A stretch of DNA of 64,000 bases from Streptomyces sp. NRRL F-5135 (GCF_000719775.1 NZ_JOHR01000005.1:186001-250000); one strand, 5' to 3'; shown: positions 41,866-58,169, counted from the stretch's first letter. Notes: generated by a model from the sequence alone, not told the origin. A program made the numbers and translations.

Positions 41866-42693
41866 TCACTCGTCCTCGGCGAGCGTGAGCTCGACACCGC
41901 CCACGAAGCCCGCCGACAGGTTGTAGATGAAGGCGCCGAGCGTCGCCAGAGCGGTCGCCAGGACCACGTCGATCACGGCGATGACCGACGTGAAGACGAG
42001 GACCCGCGGCAGCGAGAGGAACGACTGGAGATCGAAGCCGTTGCTCTCGTTCGAGCCCGTGGCCTCGCTGATCGTCCCGCCGACCGTGGAGAAGACGCCC
42101 ATCGCGTCCATGACCATCCACAGCACGGCGGACGCGACGACCGTGCACACGCCGAGCGCGATGGAGAGCAGGAAGCTGACCTTCATCACGGACCACGGGT
42201 CGGCCTTCGCCACCCGGAGCCGTGCCTTGCGCGTACGCGGGGTGGTGCGCGCGTTCGTCCGCGGCCTGCGGACCGCCGACGCCCCGGCCTGACCGGCCAG
42301 GGTGCCCTGGCCCTCGGCCGGAGGCTGGGCCGCAGCCGGGGCGGGCCCGGCTGCGGTACCGGGTCCTGCGGTGGAGGCTGCTGATGTCACGGGAGTCCCC
42401 TTCTGGCCCTGTACGAGCCCCTGCTGGCCTTGGCTCTGGCCATGGATCTGTGCCTGGCTCCGGCTCTGACCGGGTCCGCTCTTGGCGCCCGCGCTCTGGG
42501 GCGAGGGATATGCCTGCGGCGGATGATACGGCTGAGCGCCCTGCTGCGGCTGCTCAGCACCGTACTTCTCGTATGAGGGCTGCTGCCCCCGGGTATCGGT
42601 CACCGTTACCCCCTGGGAGTCCGTGGCGGGGCCACGGGCATCGTTCGATCTCGCTCCGGAAGAGGCCGATCCGGCGCCCGTGGCTCCACTCAC
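41866..42693 (-). CDS. DUF3566-family membrane protein
   Basis: 275 residues. A long Gln/Gly/Pro/Ser-rich cytoplasmic region (about 1-165) is followed by the DUF3566 domain: KADPWSVMKVSFLLSIALGV with a first helix, then VFTSVIAVIDVVLATALATL with a second, ending in GGVELTLAEDE. The GTG at 42693 is 3 bp after the gyrA stop, so it is the third gene of gyrB-gyrA-DUF3566. The function is unknown; conserved position and a disordered tail suggest envelope work. Confidence 0.9.
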   Translation of the reverse strand: MSGATGAGSASSGARSNDARGPATDSQGVTVTDTRGQQPSYEKYGAEQPQQGAQPYHPPQAYPSPQSAGAKSGPGQSRSQAQIHGQSQGQQGLVQGQKGTPVTSAASTAGPGTAAGPAPAAAQPPAEGQGTLAGQAGASAVRRPRTNARTTPRTRKARLRVAKADPWSVMKVSFLLSIALGVCTVVASAVLWMVMDAMGVFSTVGGTISEATGSNESNGFDLQSFLSLPRVLVFTSVIAVIDVVLATALATLGAFIYNLSAGFVGGVELTLAEDE

Positions 42694-42696
42694 GCT

Positions 42697-45447
<2,751 letters not shown>

Positions 45448-45498
45448 TGCTGGTCAGTTTTCCTTTCGGCCTTGTCGAATCCGTCAGCTGTGGCCGAC

Positions 45499-48290
<2,792 letters not shown>

Positions 48291-48908
48291 TCAGCCGTAG
48301 GTGTCGCCGGGCCCTCTGCTCCCCGCCGCGCGCAGCCGGCCGTACCGCTGCGGCGGACCGCCAGGCCCCAGGACCTTGATCATGCGTACGGTGCCGTGGC
48401 CCAGGTCCTCGTTCAGCCGGGCCACCAGGCGCGGCGCCAGCAGGCGCAGCTGCGTCGCCCACGCCGTGGAATCGCAGAGCACCGTCAGGACCCGCTGGTC
48501 GTCGCCGTCGTCATAGCGCTGCGGCACGCAGTGCTTCGCCACGTCCTCGCCGACGATCTGGGGCCAACGGCCCATCACCCCGCCCACGGCGGCCGGGGTC
48601 TCCCAGCCCCGCTCCGTGATCAGCCGGTTGATCGCGGCGCCGAGCGGCAGGGGGTCGCGGCCGTCCGCGCCGGCGCCCGAGCGCAGGCCGCCGCCCCGCC
48701 GCGCCTGCTTCTTCTGCTGCGCGGCGGCACCACGCGCCCGCGCCTGCTCCTTGGCCGCGCGCAACGCGACCCGGGCCAGGTCCACCCCCGAGGCCTCGGC
48801 GGGCGCCGTTACGGCACCGTCCGCCGTCCCCGGCCGGGGCGGCACGGGCCGGCCGTACGGCGCGGCCGGGTCGTACCCGCCGTCGCCGCTGTCCCTGCCG
48901 TCACTCAT
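48291..48908 (-). CDS. dciA: DUF721 protein, DciA-like replicative helicase loader
   Basis: 205 residues. The core DUF721 fold lies at about 85-190: [66 protein letters not shown] helix and [10 protein letters not shown]. The N-terminus is charged and disordered. DciA recruits the DnaB helicase in bacteria lacking DnaC or DnaI; no other loader gene is in the window. The ATG at 48908 overlaps the recF stop (ATGA). The gene symbol is by family inference. Confidence 0.88.
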   Translation of the reverse strand: MSDGRDSGDGGYDPAAPYGRPVPPRPGTADGAVTAPAEASGVDLARVALRAAKEQARARGAAAQQKKQARRGGGLRSGAGADGRDPLPLGAAINRLITERGWETPAAVGGVMGRWPQIVGEDVAKHCVPQRYDDGDDQRVLTVLCDSTAWATQLRLLAPRLVARLNEDLGHGTVRMIKVLGPGGPPQRYGRLRAAGSRGPGDTYG

Positions 48909-50119
48909 ACGCGCTCCACCGTGCCGTCCGCCACCAGGTACCGCGCCCCGGCCAGCACATCCGGTACGTCATCGTCCACCGCCGCGGTCACCAGGACCTG
49001 TTCACCCGGCAGGACCAGTTCCGCGAGCCGCTCCCGCCGCCGCTCGTCCAGCTCGGCGAAGACGTCGTCGAGCACCAGCACCGGCTCGTTGCCCTCGGAG
49101 CGCAGCAGGTCGTACGAGGCCAGCCGCAGCGCCAGCGCGTACGACCAGGACTCGCCATGGCTCGCGTACCCCTTCGCGGGCAGCCGGCCCAGCTTGAGCA
49201 CGAGGTCGTCGCGGTGCGGGCCGACCAGGGTCACGCCCCGCTCGATCTCCTGCTTGCGCACGCCGGCCAGCGCGGCCAGCAGGCGTTCGTACAGTTCCTC
49301 GCGGGTGTGCCCGGCGAACTCCGGCTCCGCGAGCCCCACTGATCCCGTCGCGGCGGCGTCCCGCGCCGGCTCCGCACTCACGTCGGGGAGCCCCGGGCTC
49401 CCCTCGGCCTCCAGGGCGGAGGAACGGTACTCCAGGACCACCGGGCCGCCCCCGGGAGCCAGTTGCTCGTACGCCTTGTCCGCCAGCGGGCGCAGGGTCG
49501 CGATCAGGTCGAGCCGCCGCGCCAGCAGTTCCGCGCCCACGCGCGCCAGATGCTGGTCCCACACGTCGAGCGTGGACAGGTCCATGCCACGGCCACCGTG
49601 CCGCCGGGCCATCGCCGCCGACTTCAGCAGGGTGTTGCGCTGCCGGAGCACCCGGTCGTAGTCGGACCGCACGCCGGCCATCCGCGGCGAGCGCGCCGTG
49701 ACCAGCTCGTCGAGGAAGCGGCGCCGCTCACCCGGATCGCCCTTCACCAACGCCAGGTCCTCCGGCGCGAACAGGACCGTCCGTACGATCCCCAGCGCGT
49801 CCCTCGGTCTCACCTGCGACGACCTGTTGATACGGGCGCGGTTCGCCCGGCCGGGGTTCAGTTCGAGCTCGACCAGTTGCGAGCGCTCCCCCTGGGTCAC
49901 CGCGGCCCGGATCACCGCGCGCTCGGCTCCCATCCGCACCAACGGCGCGTCGGAGGAGACGCGATGGCTGCCGAGAGTGGCGAGATAGCCGACCGCCTCG
50001 ACCAGATTGGTCTTCCCCTGTCCGTTCGCCCCCACGAACGCGGTGACGCCCGGGTCGAGCGGCACCTCGATCCGGGCGTAGGAGCGGAAGTCGGCCAGCG
50101 ACAGATGCGTGACGTGCAT
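48905..50119 (-). CDS. recF: DNA replication and repair protein RecF
   Basis: 404 residues. SMC-like ABC ATPase that loads RecA at gaps. Walker A is [10 protein letters not shown] (about 30-39); the signature motif lies near [18 protein letters not shown] and Walker B is [18 protein letters not shown] Pro/Gly/Ala-rich insert lies near 255-285 ([16 protein letters not shown]). The ATG at 50119 is 72 bp from the gnd stop. Standard member of the dnaA-dnaN-recF-gyrB block, here with gnd inserted between dnaN and recF. Confidence 0.97.
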   Translation of the reverse strand: MHVTHLSLADFRSYARIEVPLDPGVTAFVGANGQGKTNLVEAVGYLATLGSHRVSSDAPLVRMGAERAVIRAAVTQGERSQLVELELNPGRANRARINRSSQVRPRDALGIVRTVLFAPEDLALVKGDPGERRRFLDELVTARSPRMAGVRSDYDRVLRQRNTLLKSAAMARRHGGRGMDLSTLDVWDQHLARVGAELLARRLDLIATLRPLADKAYEQLAPGGGPVVLEYRSSALEAEGSPGLPDVSAEPARDAAATGSVGLAEPEFAGHTREELYERLLAALAGVRKQEIERGVTLVGPHRDDLVLKLGRLPAKGYASHGESWSYALALRLASYDLLRSEGNEPVLVLDDVFAELDERRRERLAELVLPGEQVLVTAAVDDDVPDVLAGARYLVADGTVERV

Positions 50120-50191
50120 GGGTGTGCGCCGGCCCTCCCGGGTGTGTACGTGCTGATTCCGCCGCCGGTCGGCCGCCCGGCCGCCGGATCG

Positions 50192-51067
50192 TTACGCCTT
50201 CTCGACCGCGTGACCGCCGAACTGGTTGCGCAGCGCGGCGATCATCTTCATCTGGGGGGAGTCGTCCTGGCGGGAGGCGAAGCGGGCGAACAGGGACGCG
50301 GTGATCGCGGGCAGCGGCACCGCGTGGTCGATCGCCGCCTCGACGGTCCACCGGCCCTCGCCGGAGTCCTCCGCGTAGCCCTTCAGCCGCTCCAGATGCT
50401 CGTCGTCGTCCAGCGCGTTGACCGCCAGGTCCAGCAGCCAGGACCGGATGACGGTGCCCTCCTGCCAGGAGCGGAAGACCTCGCGGACGTCGGTGACCGA
50501 ATCGGCCTTCTCCAGCAGCTCCCAGCCCTCGGCGTAGGCCTGCATCATCGCGTACTCGATGCCGTTGTGGACCATCTTGGCGAAGTGGCCCGCGCCGACC
50601 TTGCCGGCGTGCACGGAGCCGAACTCGCCCTCGGGCTTGAGCGCGTCGAAAATCGGCTGCGCCTTGGCCACGTTCTCCGCGTCACCGCCGTACATGAGCG
50701 CGTAGCCGTTCTCCAGGCCCCAGACACCGCCGGAGACGCCGCAGTCGACGAAGCCGATGCCCTTGATGCCGAGCTCGACGGCGTGCTTCTCGTCGTCCGT
50801 CCAGCGGGAGTTGCCGCCGTCCACCACGACGTCCCCCGGGGACAGCAGACCTGCCAGCTCGTCGATCGTCGCCTGGGTCGCGGCCCCGGCCGGCACCATC
50901 ACCCACACCACGCGCGGCCCCTTGAGCTTGCCCACCAGCTCCTCGAGACTCTGCACATCGGAGAGGTCCGGATTGCGGTCGTAACCGATGACGGTGTGGC
51001 CCGCGCGGCGGATGCGCTCGCGCATGTTGCCGCCCATCTTGCCGAGACCGATAAGACCGAGCTCCAT
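50192..51067 (-). CDS. gnd: 6-phosphogluconate dehydrogenase, short (class III/GndA-like) type
   Basis: 291 residues, the short form rather than the 470-residue form. NAD(P) Rossmann start MELGLIGLGKMGGNMRERI, substrate motif DCGVSGGVWGLENGYALMYG and catalytic GHFAKMVHNGIEYAMMQAYA. Oxidatively decarboxylates 6-phosphogluconate to ribulose-5-phosphate. Aligns with the actinobacterial gene placed between dnaN and recF. Cofactor preference is not readable here. Confidence 0.95.
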   Translation of the reverse strand: MELGLIGLGKMGGNMRERIRRAGHTVIGYDRNPDLSDVQSLEELVGKLKGPRVVWVMVPAGAATQATIDELAGLLSPGDVVVDGGNSRWTDDEKHAVELGIKGIGFVDCGVSGGVWGLENGYALMYGGDAENVAKAQPIFDALKPEGEFGSVHAGKVGAGHFAKMVHNGIEYAMMQAYAEGWELLEKADSVTDVREVFRSWQEGTVIRSWLLDLAVNALDDDEHLERLKGYAEDSGEGRWTVEAAIDHAVPLPAITASLFARFASRQDDSPQMKMIAALRNQFGGHAVEKA

Positions 51068-51144
51068 CAGGCGTTCCTTAAGCGTTGAGGCGATTCGTAC
51101 CCGGGTCCGAGCCTACGCCCGGACCCGGCCACTCACCTGTGGGG

Positions 51145-52275
51145 TCAGCCGCTCAGTCGTACCGGCATGATCAGGTACTTGTACGCCTCGTCCGCCTCGG
51201 CGTCGACGGCCGGGCGGCCGCTGAGCAGGGCCGGCTTCGTGGACGTCGTGAAGGAGAGCTGGGCGACCGGGGAGTCGATCGCGCTCAGGCCGTCCAGCAG
51301 GAAGGTCGGGTTGAAGGCGATCGAGATGTCGTCGCCCTCGAGCGTCGCGTCGACCCGCTCCACAGCCTGTGCGTCGTCGCTGGACCCGGCCTCCAGGATG
51401 AGCACGCCCTGCTCGAAGCTCAGCCGCACCGGCGTGTTCCGCTCGGCGACCAGGGCGACGCGCTTGACGGCCTCCACGAACGGGGCGGTCTCGATGACCG
51501 CGACCGAGTTGAACTCGGTCGGGAAGAGCGTGCGGTACTTCGGCAGATCGCCTTCGAGCAGGCGTGTGGTCGTACGGCGGCCCGCGCCCTCGAAACCGAT
51601 CAGGCCCTCACCGGCGCCCGAGCCGGCCAGCGCCAGGGTGACCGTGTCACCGCTGGTCAGCGCCTTGGCCGTGTCCAGCAGCGTCTTGGCGGGCACCAGG
51701 GCGACCGCGGAGATGTCCGGGGACTCCGGCTTCCACAGGAACTCACGGACCGCGAAGCGATAGCGGTCGGTCGAGGCCAGCGTGACCGTGTCGCCCTCGA
51801 TCTCGATCCGTACGCCCGTGAGCACCGGCAGCGTGTCGTCACGGCCCGCGGCGATCGCGACCTGGGAGGCGGCCGAGGCGAAGACCTCACCGGGAACGGT
51901 GCCGGTCGCCGTCGGCATCTGCGGCAGCGCCGGGTACTCCTCCACCGGAAGGGTGTGGAGGGTGAACCGGGAGGAGCCGCAGACCACGGTCGCCCGTACA
52001 CCGTCTGTGGAAATCTCCACCGGCCGGTTGGGCAGCGCCCGGCAGATGTCGGCGAGCAGCCGGCCGGAGACGAGGACCGTGCCGTCCTCCTCGACCTCCG
52101 CGTCCACCGAGACGCGCGCCGAGACCTCGTAGTCGAAGCTGGAGAAGCTGAGCGCTCCGTCCTCGGCCCTCAGAAGAAGGCCCGCGAGAACGGGCGCCGG
52201 CGGACGGGCGGGGAGGCTCCGAGCCACCCAGGCCACCGCCTCCGCGAGTACATCGCGCTCCACCCGGATCTTCAC
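51145..52275 (-). CDS. dnaN: DNA polymerase III beta sliding clamp
   Basis: 376 residues, three clamp domains. KIRVERDVLAEAVAWVARSL, AVPVLAG-type PAPVLAGLLLRAEDG, LPVEEYPALP, LPVLTGVRIE and the C-terminal YKYLIMPVRLSG. It tethers polymerase III to DNA. GTG at 52275 with AGGAGG 8 nt upstream; the open frame to 52356 enters oriC and is not used. The start marks the right end of oriC relative to the gene's strand. Confidence 0.97.
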   Translation of the reverse strand: MKIRVERDVLAEAVAWVARSLPARPPAPVLAGLLLRAEDGALSFSSFDYEVSARVSVDAEVEEDGTVLVSGRLLADICRALPNRPVEISTDGVRATVVCGSSRFTLHTLPVEEYPALPQMPTATGTVPGEVFASAASQVAIAAGRDDTLPVLTGVRIEIEGDTVTLASTDRYRFAVREFLWKPESPDISAVALVPAKTLLDTAKALTSGDTVTLALAGSGAGEGLIGFEGAGRRTTTRLLEGDLPKYRTLFPTEFNSVAVIETAPFVEAVKRVALVAERNTPVRLSFEQGVLILEAGSSDDAQAVERVDATLEGDDISIAFNPTFLLDGLSAIDSPVAQLSFTTSTKPALLSGRPAVDAEADEAYKYLIMPVRLSG

Positions 52276-53231
52276 CGGAACCGCCTCCTGCTTGTTGCTG
52301 GCTCGCCCTGCTGGCCTTCGTCGTCGGCTGTGATGCCGGTGACCAGTCTGACGCACGGCACCGACAGTCGGTGCGGTCGCGGGTCAAGTCGAGTCGACGG
52401 GTGCCGGAGGCTCCGGGCCCGAGTTGTGCACAGGGCCTTCTTCGAAGCGAATTCCCCGGTAACTCCAGGTGGGAGTAGTAGTAGGGCCTGTGGAAACCGT
52501 GGAAAACGTCGTATCCGCAGGTCAGGGCCGGTTTTTTGTCCACTGGTGCTGTGGGTGCGGCTCGTGGACAACTCGCGCCTTCTGTGGACAGGCCGAAGTT
52601 GTGCACACCCGATGCACAGGACACCGGTACTTCTCCCCAGTGCTGTCCCCAGCTTTACCCCGGTTCCCCACAGCCCAACCCAGCTCCTTGGTGTGACGCC
52701 TTTCACTCGACTCAGCGATGCCGGGCGTTTCGTTGCCGAACAGTGGACAGGGGTGTGGATGAGCTGTGGGCAACGGCGGCCTGCCTGTGGGCCGCCGGTG
52801 GACAACGGATCCGGCGCCCTGTGGAAGAGTTTTCCGTCCACAGTCTGTGGAGCGGCGTCGGCCACAATTCCACAGCCACCTGACCTGGCGTGATGATCGA
52901 CTGGCGGCGGGGCCTGTGGACGCCGTCTGGACAACTTCCCCGTCCCCAAGCTGTGGACGGAGGATTCCTTCAGGATCTGTGGAGAAGCCTTCAGCGCGTC
53001 TCCGGATTCGAACAGCGGGCGTGGCGCGCGACGCGCCGGCCCTCGGCGTCCTGGCTACGGCGCCTCGGTCAGGGACGACGCGGAAGCGATGAAGAAGCGG
53101 CGGTCGCGGACAGGGGCGCGGCCTTCCGAGCGAGGGTCGCATCGGCCCGTACCGGGGGCGTGACCCTTGCCGCTGTGCCGATCGCCGCGGCTGTGCCGGT
53201 CATGCCGGCACAGCCAGTGGCCTCAGTGGCG
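52276..53231. other. oriC: chromosomal replication origin oriC
   Basis: 956-bp gene-free gap between dnaN and dnaA. DnaA-box-like 9-mers (TTGTCCACA consensus, allowing 1-2 mismatches) lie at 52424, 52536, 52563, 52583, 52599, 52742, 52754, 52765, 52797, 52834, 52915, 52926 and 52952, on both strands, with more degenerate ones between. Two are TTGTGCACA. Most boxes fall in two groups, 52424-52607 and 52742-52960, as in other Streptomyces origins. There is no long AT-rich unwinding stretch; the best candidate is GGTTTTTTGTCC near 52530. The part nearest dnaA (53000-53231) has few boxes. Confidence 0.97.
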
Positions 53232-55082
53232 TCAGCTGTTCTTGATGCGGTTGGTCAGCTCCGTGACCTGGTTGTAGATGGAGCGCCGCTCCGCCATCAG
53301 CGCACGGATCTTCCGGTCCGCGTGCATCACGGTCGTGTGGTCGCGGCCGCCGAACTGCGCCCCGATCTTGGGCAGCGAGAGGTCGGTCAGCTCACGGCAC
53401 AGGTACATCGCGATCTGCCGCGCGGTGACCAGCACCCGGCTGCGGGAGGACCCGCACAGGTCCTCCACGGTCAGCCCGAAGTAGTCCGCCGTCGACGCCA
53501 TGATGGCGCTCGCGGTGATCTCGGGTGCCGCGTCCTCGCCCCCCGGGATCAGGTCCTTCAGGACGATCTCGGTGAGACCGAGGTCCACCGGCTGCCGGTT
53601 GAGCGAGGCGAACGCCGTGACCCGGATGAGGGCCCCTTCGAGTTCGCGGATGTTGCGCGAGATCCGGGAGGCGATGAACTCGAGCACCTCGGGCGGGGCG
53701 TTCAGCTGCTCCTGGACCGCCTTCTTCCGCAGGATCGCGATCCGCGTCTCCAGCTCCGGCGGCTGGACGTCGGTGGTCAGGCCCCATTCGAAGCGGTTGC
53801 GGAGCCGGTCCTCCAGCGTGATCAGCTGCTTGGGCGGCCGGTCCGAGGACAGCACGATCTGCTTGTTGGCGTTGTGCAGCGTGTTGAAGGTGTGGAAGAA
53901 CTCCTCCTGCGTCGACTCCTTGCTCGCCAGGAACTGGATGTCGTCCACCAGCAGGATGTCGACATCGCGGTACCGCTTGCGGAAGGTGTCGCCCTTGCCG
54001 TCCCGGATCGAGTTGATGAACTCGTTCGTGAACTCCTCCGAGCTCACGTAGCGCACCCGCGTCCCCGGATAGAGGCTCCGGGCGTAGTGCCCGATGGCAT
54101 GGAGCAGGTGGGTCTTGCCCAGCCCGGACTCGCCGTAGATGAAGAGCGGGTTGTACGCCTTGGCCGGGGCCTCGGCGACCGCGACCGCCGCCGCGTGCGC
54201 GAACCGGTTGGAGGCCCCGATCACGAAGGTGTCGAAGAGGTACTTGGGGTTGAGCCGGGCATGCGGCTCGCCGGGGCCCGGCGCCGGGGCGGGCTGGGCG
54301 CCCAGCGGGCCCGGCGCTCCCCCGCGCGGGCCGCCCGGCACCGCGCTGTGCGTGCCGCCGTGCCGGGGTGCCGGCAGATCCGGAAGATCACGCGCGTCGG
54401 AGTGCTTGGCGTACTCGGATCGCTGGTCGTACGGCCCCCCGTCGGACCGCTGGTCGTACGGGCCGCCCTCGTGCGGACCCTGTGGCGGCTGCCGGTAGTC
54501 GTGCTGCGGCTGCTGGGGGCGGGAGGTGTACGGGTCGCTGTCCTGGTAACCGCCGAGCCGCTGCTGCTGCCAGGAGAGATCGTCCTGGGTGCGCGGCCAG
54601 ACGCCGGGATCGGGGCGTTGCTGCTGGTAGTCCGGGTACGCGGGGCGCACCGACGGCAGTCCGTCGTCCGACGGCCGGTGGCCGTAGCCGTCGTCCGCCG
54701 CGCGGCGCCCGTAGTCGTCGTACGGATCGCTCTGGCGCGACTGGTCGTGCTGCGGCGCCTGGTAGCGGGACTGCTGGGGCAGGGGTGGGGCCGGCGGGGT
54801 GGGCTCCGCGGCGGAGTCGTCGACGGTGATGGCGATCCGGATGGGCCGCCCGCACTCGCGGCTCAGGGTCTCGCTGATGAGCGGGGCGAGCCGGCCCTCG
54901 AGGACCCGCTTGCCCCATTCATTGGGAACGGCGAGGAGCGCGGTGTCGGCGACCAGGGCGAGTGGCTGGCAGCGCTCGATCCACTGCTTGTCCTTGGGCT
55001 CGACGCCCTGCTGGCCCTCTCTGAGGAGATGCTCCAGCACTCGTGGCCACACTGCGGCAAGATCGGCAGGTACGTCAGCCAC
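53232..55082 (-). CDS. dnaA: chromosomal replication initiator DnaA
   Basis: 616 residues. Domain I (1-95), a very long Gln/Pro/Tyr/Asp-rich domain II (about 95-275) typical of streptomycetes, the AAA+ domain III with Walker A GESGLGKT (317-324) and Walker [11 protein letters not shown] (375-384), and domain IV with the box-binding signature [15 protein letters not shown] (578-592). GTG at 55082 ([16 protein letters not shown]); the frame extends to 55172 without domain support. Divergent from rpmH; two DnaA boxes in its promoter suggest autoregulation. Confidence 0.98.
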   Translation of the reverse strand: MADVPADLAAVWPRVLEHLLREGQQGVEPKDKQWIERCQPLALVADTALLAVPNEWGKRVLEGRLAPLISETLSRECGRPIRIAITVDDSAAEPTPPAPPLPQQSRYQAPQHDQSRQSDPYDDYGRRAADDGYGHRPSDDGLPSVRPAYPDYQQQRPDPGVWPRTQDDLSWQQQRLGGYQDSDPYTSRPQQPQHDYRQPPQGPHEGGPYDQRSDGGPYDQRSEYAKHSDARDLPDLPAPRHGGTHSAVPGGPRGGAPGPLGAQPAPAPGPGEPHARLNPKYLFDTFVIGASNRFAHAAAVAVAEAPAKAYNPLFIYGESGLGKTHLLHAIGHYARSLYPGTRVRYVSSEEFTNEFINSIRDGKGDTFRKRYRDVDILLVDDIQFLASKESTQEEFFHTFNTLHNANKQIVLSSDRPPKQLITLEDRLRNRFEWGLTTDVQPPELETRIAILRKKAVQEQLNAPPEVLEFIASRISRNIRELEGALIRVTAFASLNRQPVDLGLTEIVLKDLIPGGEDAAPEITASAIMASTADYFGLTVEDLCGSSRSRVLVTARQIAMYLCRELTDLSLPKIGAQFGGRDHTTVMHADRKIRALMAERRSIYNQVTELTNRIKNS

Positions 55083-55445
55083 GGGGCACGCTCTCTCGCA
55101 GGTCCCACGAATGTGTGGTTCTCGGGACGGGATCGGGAAGACCGGCAGGAAAAGAAGCCGGAGTTCAGCCACGGTAGTCAGGGCGACCCGCGCGGTTCAA
55201 GTCGTTGTCCACAGCCTGTGCACAATGAGCCCCGGCCCGGACCTGGTTTGACCGGATGGCGCAGCCGCGCGTACCGTGACCAGGTCGAGTTGTCGATGGC
55301 TGCTGCCGCCTGCCTCCGATGGGCAAAGATCACGAACTGTGGTTGTTGAAGCGGTGCACTCGGGCGTAAACGCGAGCTACTCGTGGGCGCACGGTGACAG
55401 CCAGGCGATGTCCCGCCACCACACACATTTCTCTGGAGCCCCCGA
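55083..55445. other. dnaA/rpmH divergent promoter region
   Basis: 363 bp. It contains a perfect DnaA box TTGTCCACA at 55205-55213 and TGTGCACAA at 55217-55225 facing it, consistent with known dnaA autoregulation in Streptomyces. The rest includes the rpmH leader. I see no other gene. Confidence 0.75.
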
Positions 55446-55583
55446 GTGAGCAAGCGCACCTTCCAGCCGAACAACCGTCGTCGCGCGAAGACCCACGGCT
55501 TCCGGCTGCGGATGCGCACCCGTGCCGGCCGCGCGATTCTCGCGTCCCGCCGTGGCAAGGGTCGCGCACGTCTGTCCGCCTGA
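55446..55583 (+). CDS. rpmH: ribosomal protein bL34
   Basis: 45 residues: [20 protein letters not shown], then [20 protein letters not shown], the invariant L34 pattern. GTG at 55446. Part of the large ribosomal subunit. First gene of rpmH-rnpA-yidD-yidC-jag-rsmG; 26 bp before rnpA. Confidence 0.97.
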   Translation: MSKRTFQPNNRRRAKTHGFRLRMRTRAGRAILASRRGKGRARLSA

Positions 55584-55609
55584 TCGCCTGATCGCCAACA
55601 GGTCATGAC

Positions 55610-55981
55610 GTGCTGCCTACCGAGAATCGGCTGAGGCGGCGCGAGGACTTCGCGGCCGCGGTACGCCGAGGACGCCGGGCCGGACGCCCGCTTCTCGTCG
55701 TCCATCTACGTAGCGGTCCAACCGACCCGCACGCGCCTGGGGAGAGCGCTTCCCCGACGCGTGCGGGTTTCGTCGTGAGCAAGGCCGTGGGCGGAGCCGT
55801 CGTACGGAACCGGGTGAAGCGGAGACTGCGTCACCTGATACGCGAACGTCTGTCCGAGCTGCCCACCGGTAGCCTGGTTGTCGTACGGGCGCTGCCCGGA
55901 GCGGGTGACGCCGACCATGCCCACCTGGCCCGAGACCTGGACGCCGCTCTCCGGCGGTTGCTGGGAGGGGGCGCGCGATGA
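55610..55981 (+). CDS. rnpA: ribonuclease P protein component
   Basis: 123 residues. [20 protein letters not shown] at the N-terminus and the RNR motif in [18 protein letters not shown], which binds the RNase P RNA. Helps remove 5' leaders of tRNA precursors. GTG at 55610; the stop overlaps the yidD ATG by 4 nt. Confidence 0.96.
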   Translation: MLPTENRLRRREDFAAAVRRGRRAGRPLLVVHLRSGPTDPHAPGESASPTRAGFVVSKAVGGAVVRNRVKRRLRHLIRERLSELPTGSLVVVRALPGAGDADHAHLARDLDAALRRLLGGGAR

Positions 55982-56337
55982 AATACCCGCTGCTGGCTCT
56001 GATCAAGCTGTACCAGTGGACGATCAGCCCACTGCTGGGTCCTGTCTGCCGGTACTACCCGTCGTGCTCGCACTACGGATATACCGCCATCGACCGGCAT
56101 GGCGCGGTGAAGGGGACGGCTCTGACCGCCTGGCGCATTCTGCGGTGCAACCCGTGGTCGCCCGGTGGTGTGGATCACGTCCCGCCGCGCACACGCCCGC
56201 GCTGGCACGAAATGCTGCGCACGGCGTGGCGCGACAGGAAGGGCGGGCACTCCGCCGCTGGCGTGCCTTCCGGGGGGCCGGACACCGGCGACCCCGGCCC
56301 GGCCGCAGAGACCTCGCCCAAAGCTCAAGGAGCCTGA
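55978..56337 (+). CDS. yidD: membrane protein insertion efficiency factor YidD
   Basis: 119 residues. [35 protein letters not shown] and [19 protein letters not shown] define the family (the conserved Cys positions are present). The C-terminal 35 residues are a Gly/Pro-rich extension. It assists YidC in inserting proteins. ATG at 55978 overlaps rnpA; 3 bp before yidC. Confidence 0.95.
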   Translation: MKYPLLALIKLYQWTISPLLGPVCRYYPSCSHYGYTAIDRHGAVKGTALTAWRILRCNPWSPGGVDHVPPRTRPRWHEMLRTAWRDRKGGHSAAGVPSGGPDTGDPGPAAETSPKAQGA

Positions 56338-56340
56338 TTA

Positions 56341-57588
56341 GTGGACACGATTGCCAGTTTCTTCAGTTTTATCACCACACCTGTTTCCTGGGTCATCGTC
56401 CAGTTCCACTCGCTGTACGGGGCGGTCTTCGGCCCTGACACAGGCTGGGCCTGGGGGCTGTCCATCGTGTCCCTGGTGGTACTGATCCGGATCTGCCTGA
56501 TCCCGCTCTTCGTGAAGCAGATCAAGTCGACCCGCAACATGCAGGTGCTCCAGCCGAAGATGAAGGCGATCCAGGAGCGCTACAAGAACGACAAGCAGCG
56601 TCAGTCCGAGGAGATGATGAAGCTGTACAAGGAGACGGGTACCAACCCGCTCTCCTCGTGCCTGCCGATCCTCGCGCAGTCGCCGTTCTTCTTCGCCCTG
56701 TACCACGTGCTGTCCAGCATCGCCAGCGGCAAGACCATCGGTGTCATCAACCAGAGCCTGCTCGACAGCGCGCGTCAGGCGCACATCTTCGGGGCTCCGC
56801 TGGCCGCCAAGTTCATGGACAGCAGCGACAAGGTGGCGTCCCTGAACGCTTCCCTGACCGACGTCCGGATCGTCACGGCGATCATGATCGTGCTGATGTC
56901 CGCGTCGCAGTTCTACACGCAGCGCCAGCTGATGACGAAGAACGTCGACCTCACGGTGAAGACGCCGTACATGCAGCAGCAGAAGATGCTGATGTACATC
57001 TTCCCGGTGATCTTCGCTGTCACGGGTGTCAACTTCCCGGTCGGTGTGCTCGTCTACTGGCTGACCACCAACGTGTGGACCATGGGCCAGCAGATGTACG
57101 TGATCAACCAGAACCCGACGCCGGGCAGCAAGGCGCAGGACCAGTACCTCCAGCGCCTCCTGAAGTCCATCACCTCACAGGGCCAGGTGCGGTCGCGGCG
57201 TAAGCGCACCATCGTCCAGGCGATCGTGGCCAAGGGGCCGGACCGCAACGACAACGAGCGCCGCTTCGTCACCGGCCTGGCGAAGGCGGGACTGGCCGCA
57301 CAGGCCGACGGCACGGTCGCCAAGAGCGACACCGCCACCGTTGAGGCCGAAGCCGGTGGCGCGGCGCGTCGGCAGCAGCCCAAGCGCCAGACCAAGGCAC
57401 AGCGCCAGGCGGCCGCCGGTCACTCGGCCGCCGACAAGCCGGCCCCCGGCAAGCCTTCGTTGGAGAAGGACGAGCCGCAGGACAGCACGTCCAAGCCGTC
57501 GGGCAAGTCCGCCGCCGGTTCCGCTCGCCAAGCCAAGCCGGGCCAGCGCAAGGGCCAGCAGCGCCCCAAGCACCCGTCCAAGAAGTAA
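56341..57588 (+). CDS. yidC: membrane protein insertase YidC
   Basis: 415 residues. Gram-positive-type YidC/Oxa1: helices around [56 protein letters not shown] and [20 protein letters not shown], with the hydrophilic-groove Arg in LIRICLIP. A basic, Gln/Lys/Ala-rich tail of about 120 residues should bind ribosomes. GTG at 56341. Inserts membrane proteins with or without SecYEG. Confidence 0.96.
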   Translation: MDTIASFFSFITTPVSWVIVQFHSLYGAVFGPDTGWAWGLSIVSLVVLIRICLIPLFVKQIKSTRNMQVLQPKMKAIQERYKNDKQRQSEEMMKLYKETGTNPLSSCLPILAQSPFFFALYHVLSSIASGKTIGVINQSLLDSARQAHIFGAPLAAKFMDSSDKVASLNASLTDVRIVTAIMIVLMSASQFYTQRQLMTKNVDLTVKTPYMQQQKMLMYIFPVIFAVTGVNFPVGVLVYWLTTNVWTMGQQMYVINQNPTPGSKAQDQYLQRLLKSITSQGQVRSRRKRTIVQAIVAKGPDRNDNERRFVTGLAKAGLAAQADGTVAKSDTATVEAEAGGAARRQQPKRQTKAQRQAAAGHSAADKPAPGKPSLEKDEPQDSTSKPSGKSAAGSARQAKPGQRKGQQRPKHPSKK

Positions 57589-57602
57589 GAAGGAGTGCAT
57601 CC

Positions 57603-58124
57603 GTGACGGAAGGCACCATCTCCGCCGCCGAGTCCGCGGACGAGGCCGACGACGCCCTGACCCGCCTGGAGCAGGAAGGCGAGATCGCGGCCGACTACCT
57701 TGAGGGTCTGCTGGACATCGCGGATCTCGACGGGGATATCGACATGGACGTCGAGGCGGACCGTGCGGCGGTCTCGATCATCAGCGACTCGGATGGCCGG
57801 GACCTGCAGAAGCTCGTGGGGCGTGACGGTGAGGTGCTGGAGGCGCTCCAGGAGCTGACGCGGCTCGCCGTGCACCGGGAGACTGGAGACCGGAGCCGGC
57901 TGATGCTGGACATCGCGGGCTTCCGCGCCAAGAAGCGCACCGAGCTGGCCGAGCTGGGCACCAAGGCTGCGGACAAGGTGAAGAGCACTGGCGAGCCGGT
58001 GAAACTGAACCCGATGACGCCCTTCGAGCGCAAGGTCGTGCATGATGCGGTCGCCGCCGCCGGCCTGCGCAGTGAGTCCGAGGGCGAAGAGCCTCAGCGC
58101 TTCGTCGTGGTGCTCCCTGCCTGA
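57603..58124 (+). CDS. jag: KH/R3H-domain RNA-binding protein Jag (KhpB)
   Basis: 173 residues. A KH domain (about 45-110: DMDVEADRAAVSIISDSDGR, LQKLVGRDGEVLEALQELTR) is followed by an R3H domain (about 115-173: KSTGEPVKLNPMTPFERKVV, HDAV). The usual N-terminal Jag domain is absent. RNA-binding protein linked to envelope growth in relatives. GTG at 57603, 14 bp after yidC. A strong hairpin follows. Confidence 0.93.
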   Translation: MTEGTISAAESADEADDALTRLEQEGEIAADYLEGLLDIADLDGDIDMDVEADRAAVSIISDSDGRDLQKLVGRDGEVLEALQELTRLAVHRETGDRSRLMLDIAGFRAKKRTELAELGTKAADKVKSTGEPVKLNPMTPFERKVVHDAVAAAGLRSESEGEEPQRFVVVLPA

Positions 58125-58140
58125 GCGGTCCCGCGTTTTT

Positions 58141-58169
58141 CGGCCCCGTCTGTTGAGCAGACGGGGCCG
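58141..58169 (+). terminator. terminator after jag
   Basis: CGGCCCCGTCTG (58141-58152) pairs perfectly with CAGACGGGGCCG (58158-58169), loop TTGAG, flanked by T/A runs. Confidence 0.88.

Noticed and set aside
51145..52356. Upstream extension of dnaN to 52356
   Set aside because: It enters oriC and skips the GTG at 52275, which has a strong AGGAGG; known DnaN proteins start at that point.
52890..55349. 819-codon plus-strand open frame opposite dnaA and into oriC
   Set aside because: Antisense shadow of dnaA; it begins in the DnaA-box array and has no recognisable protein motif.
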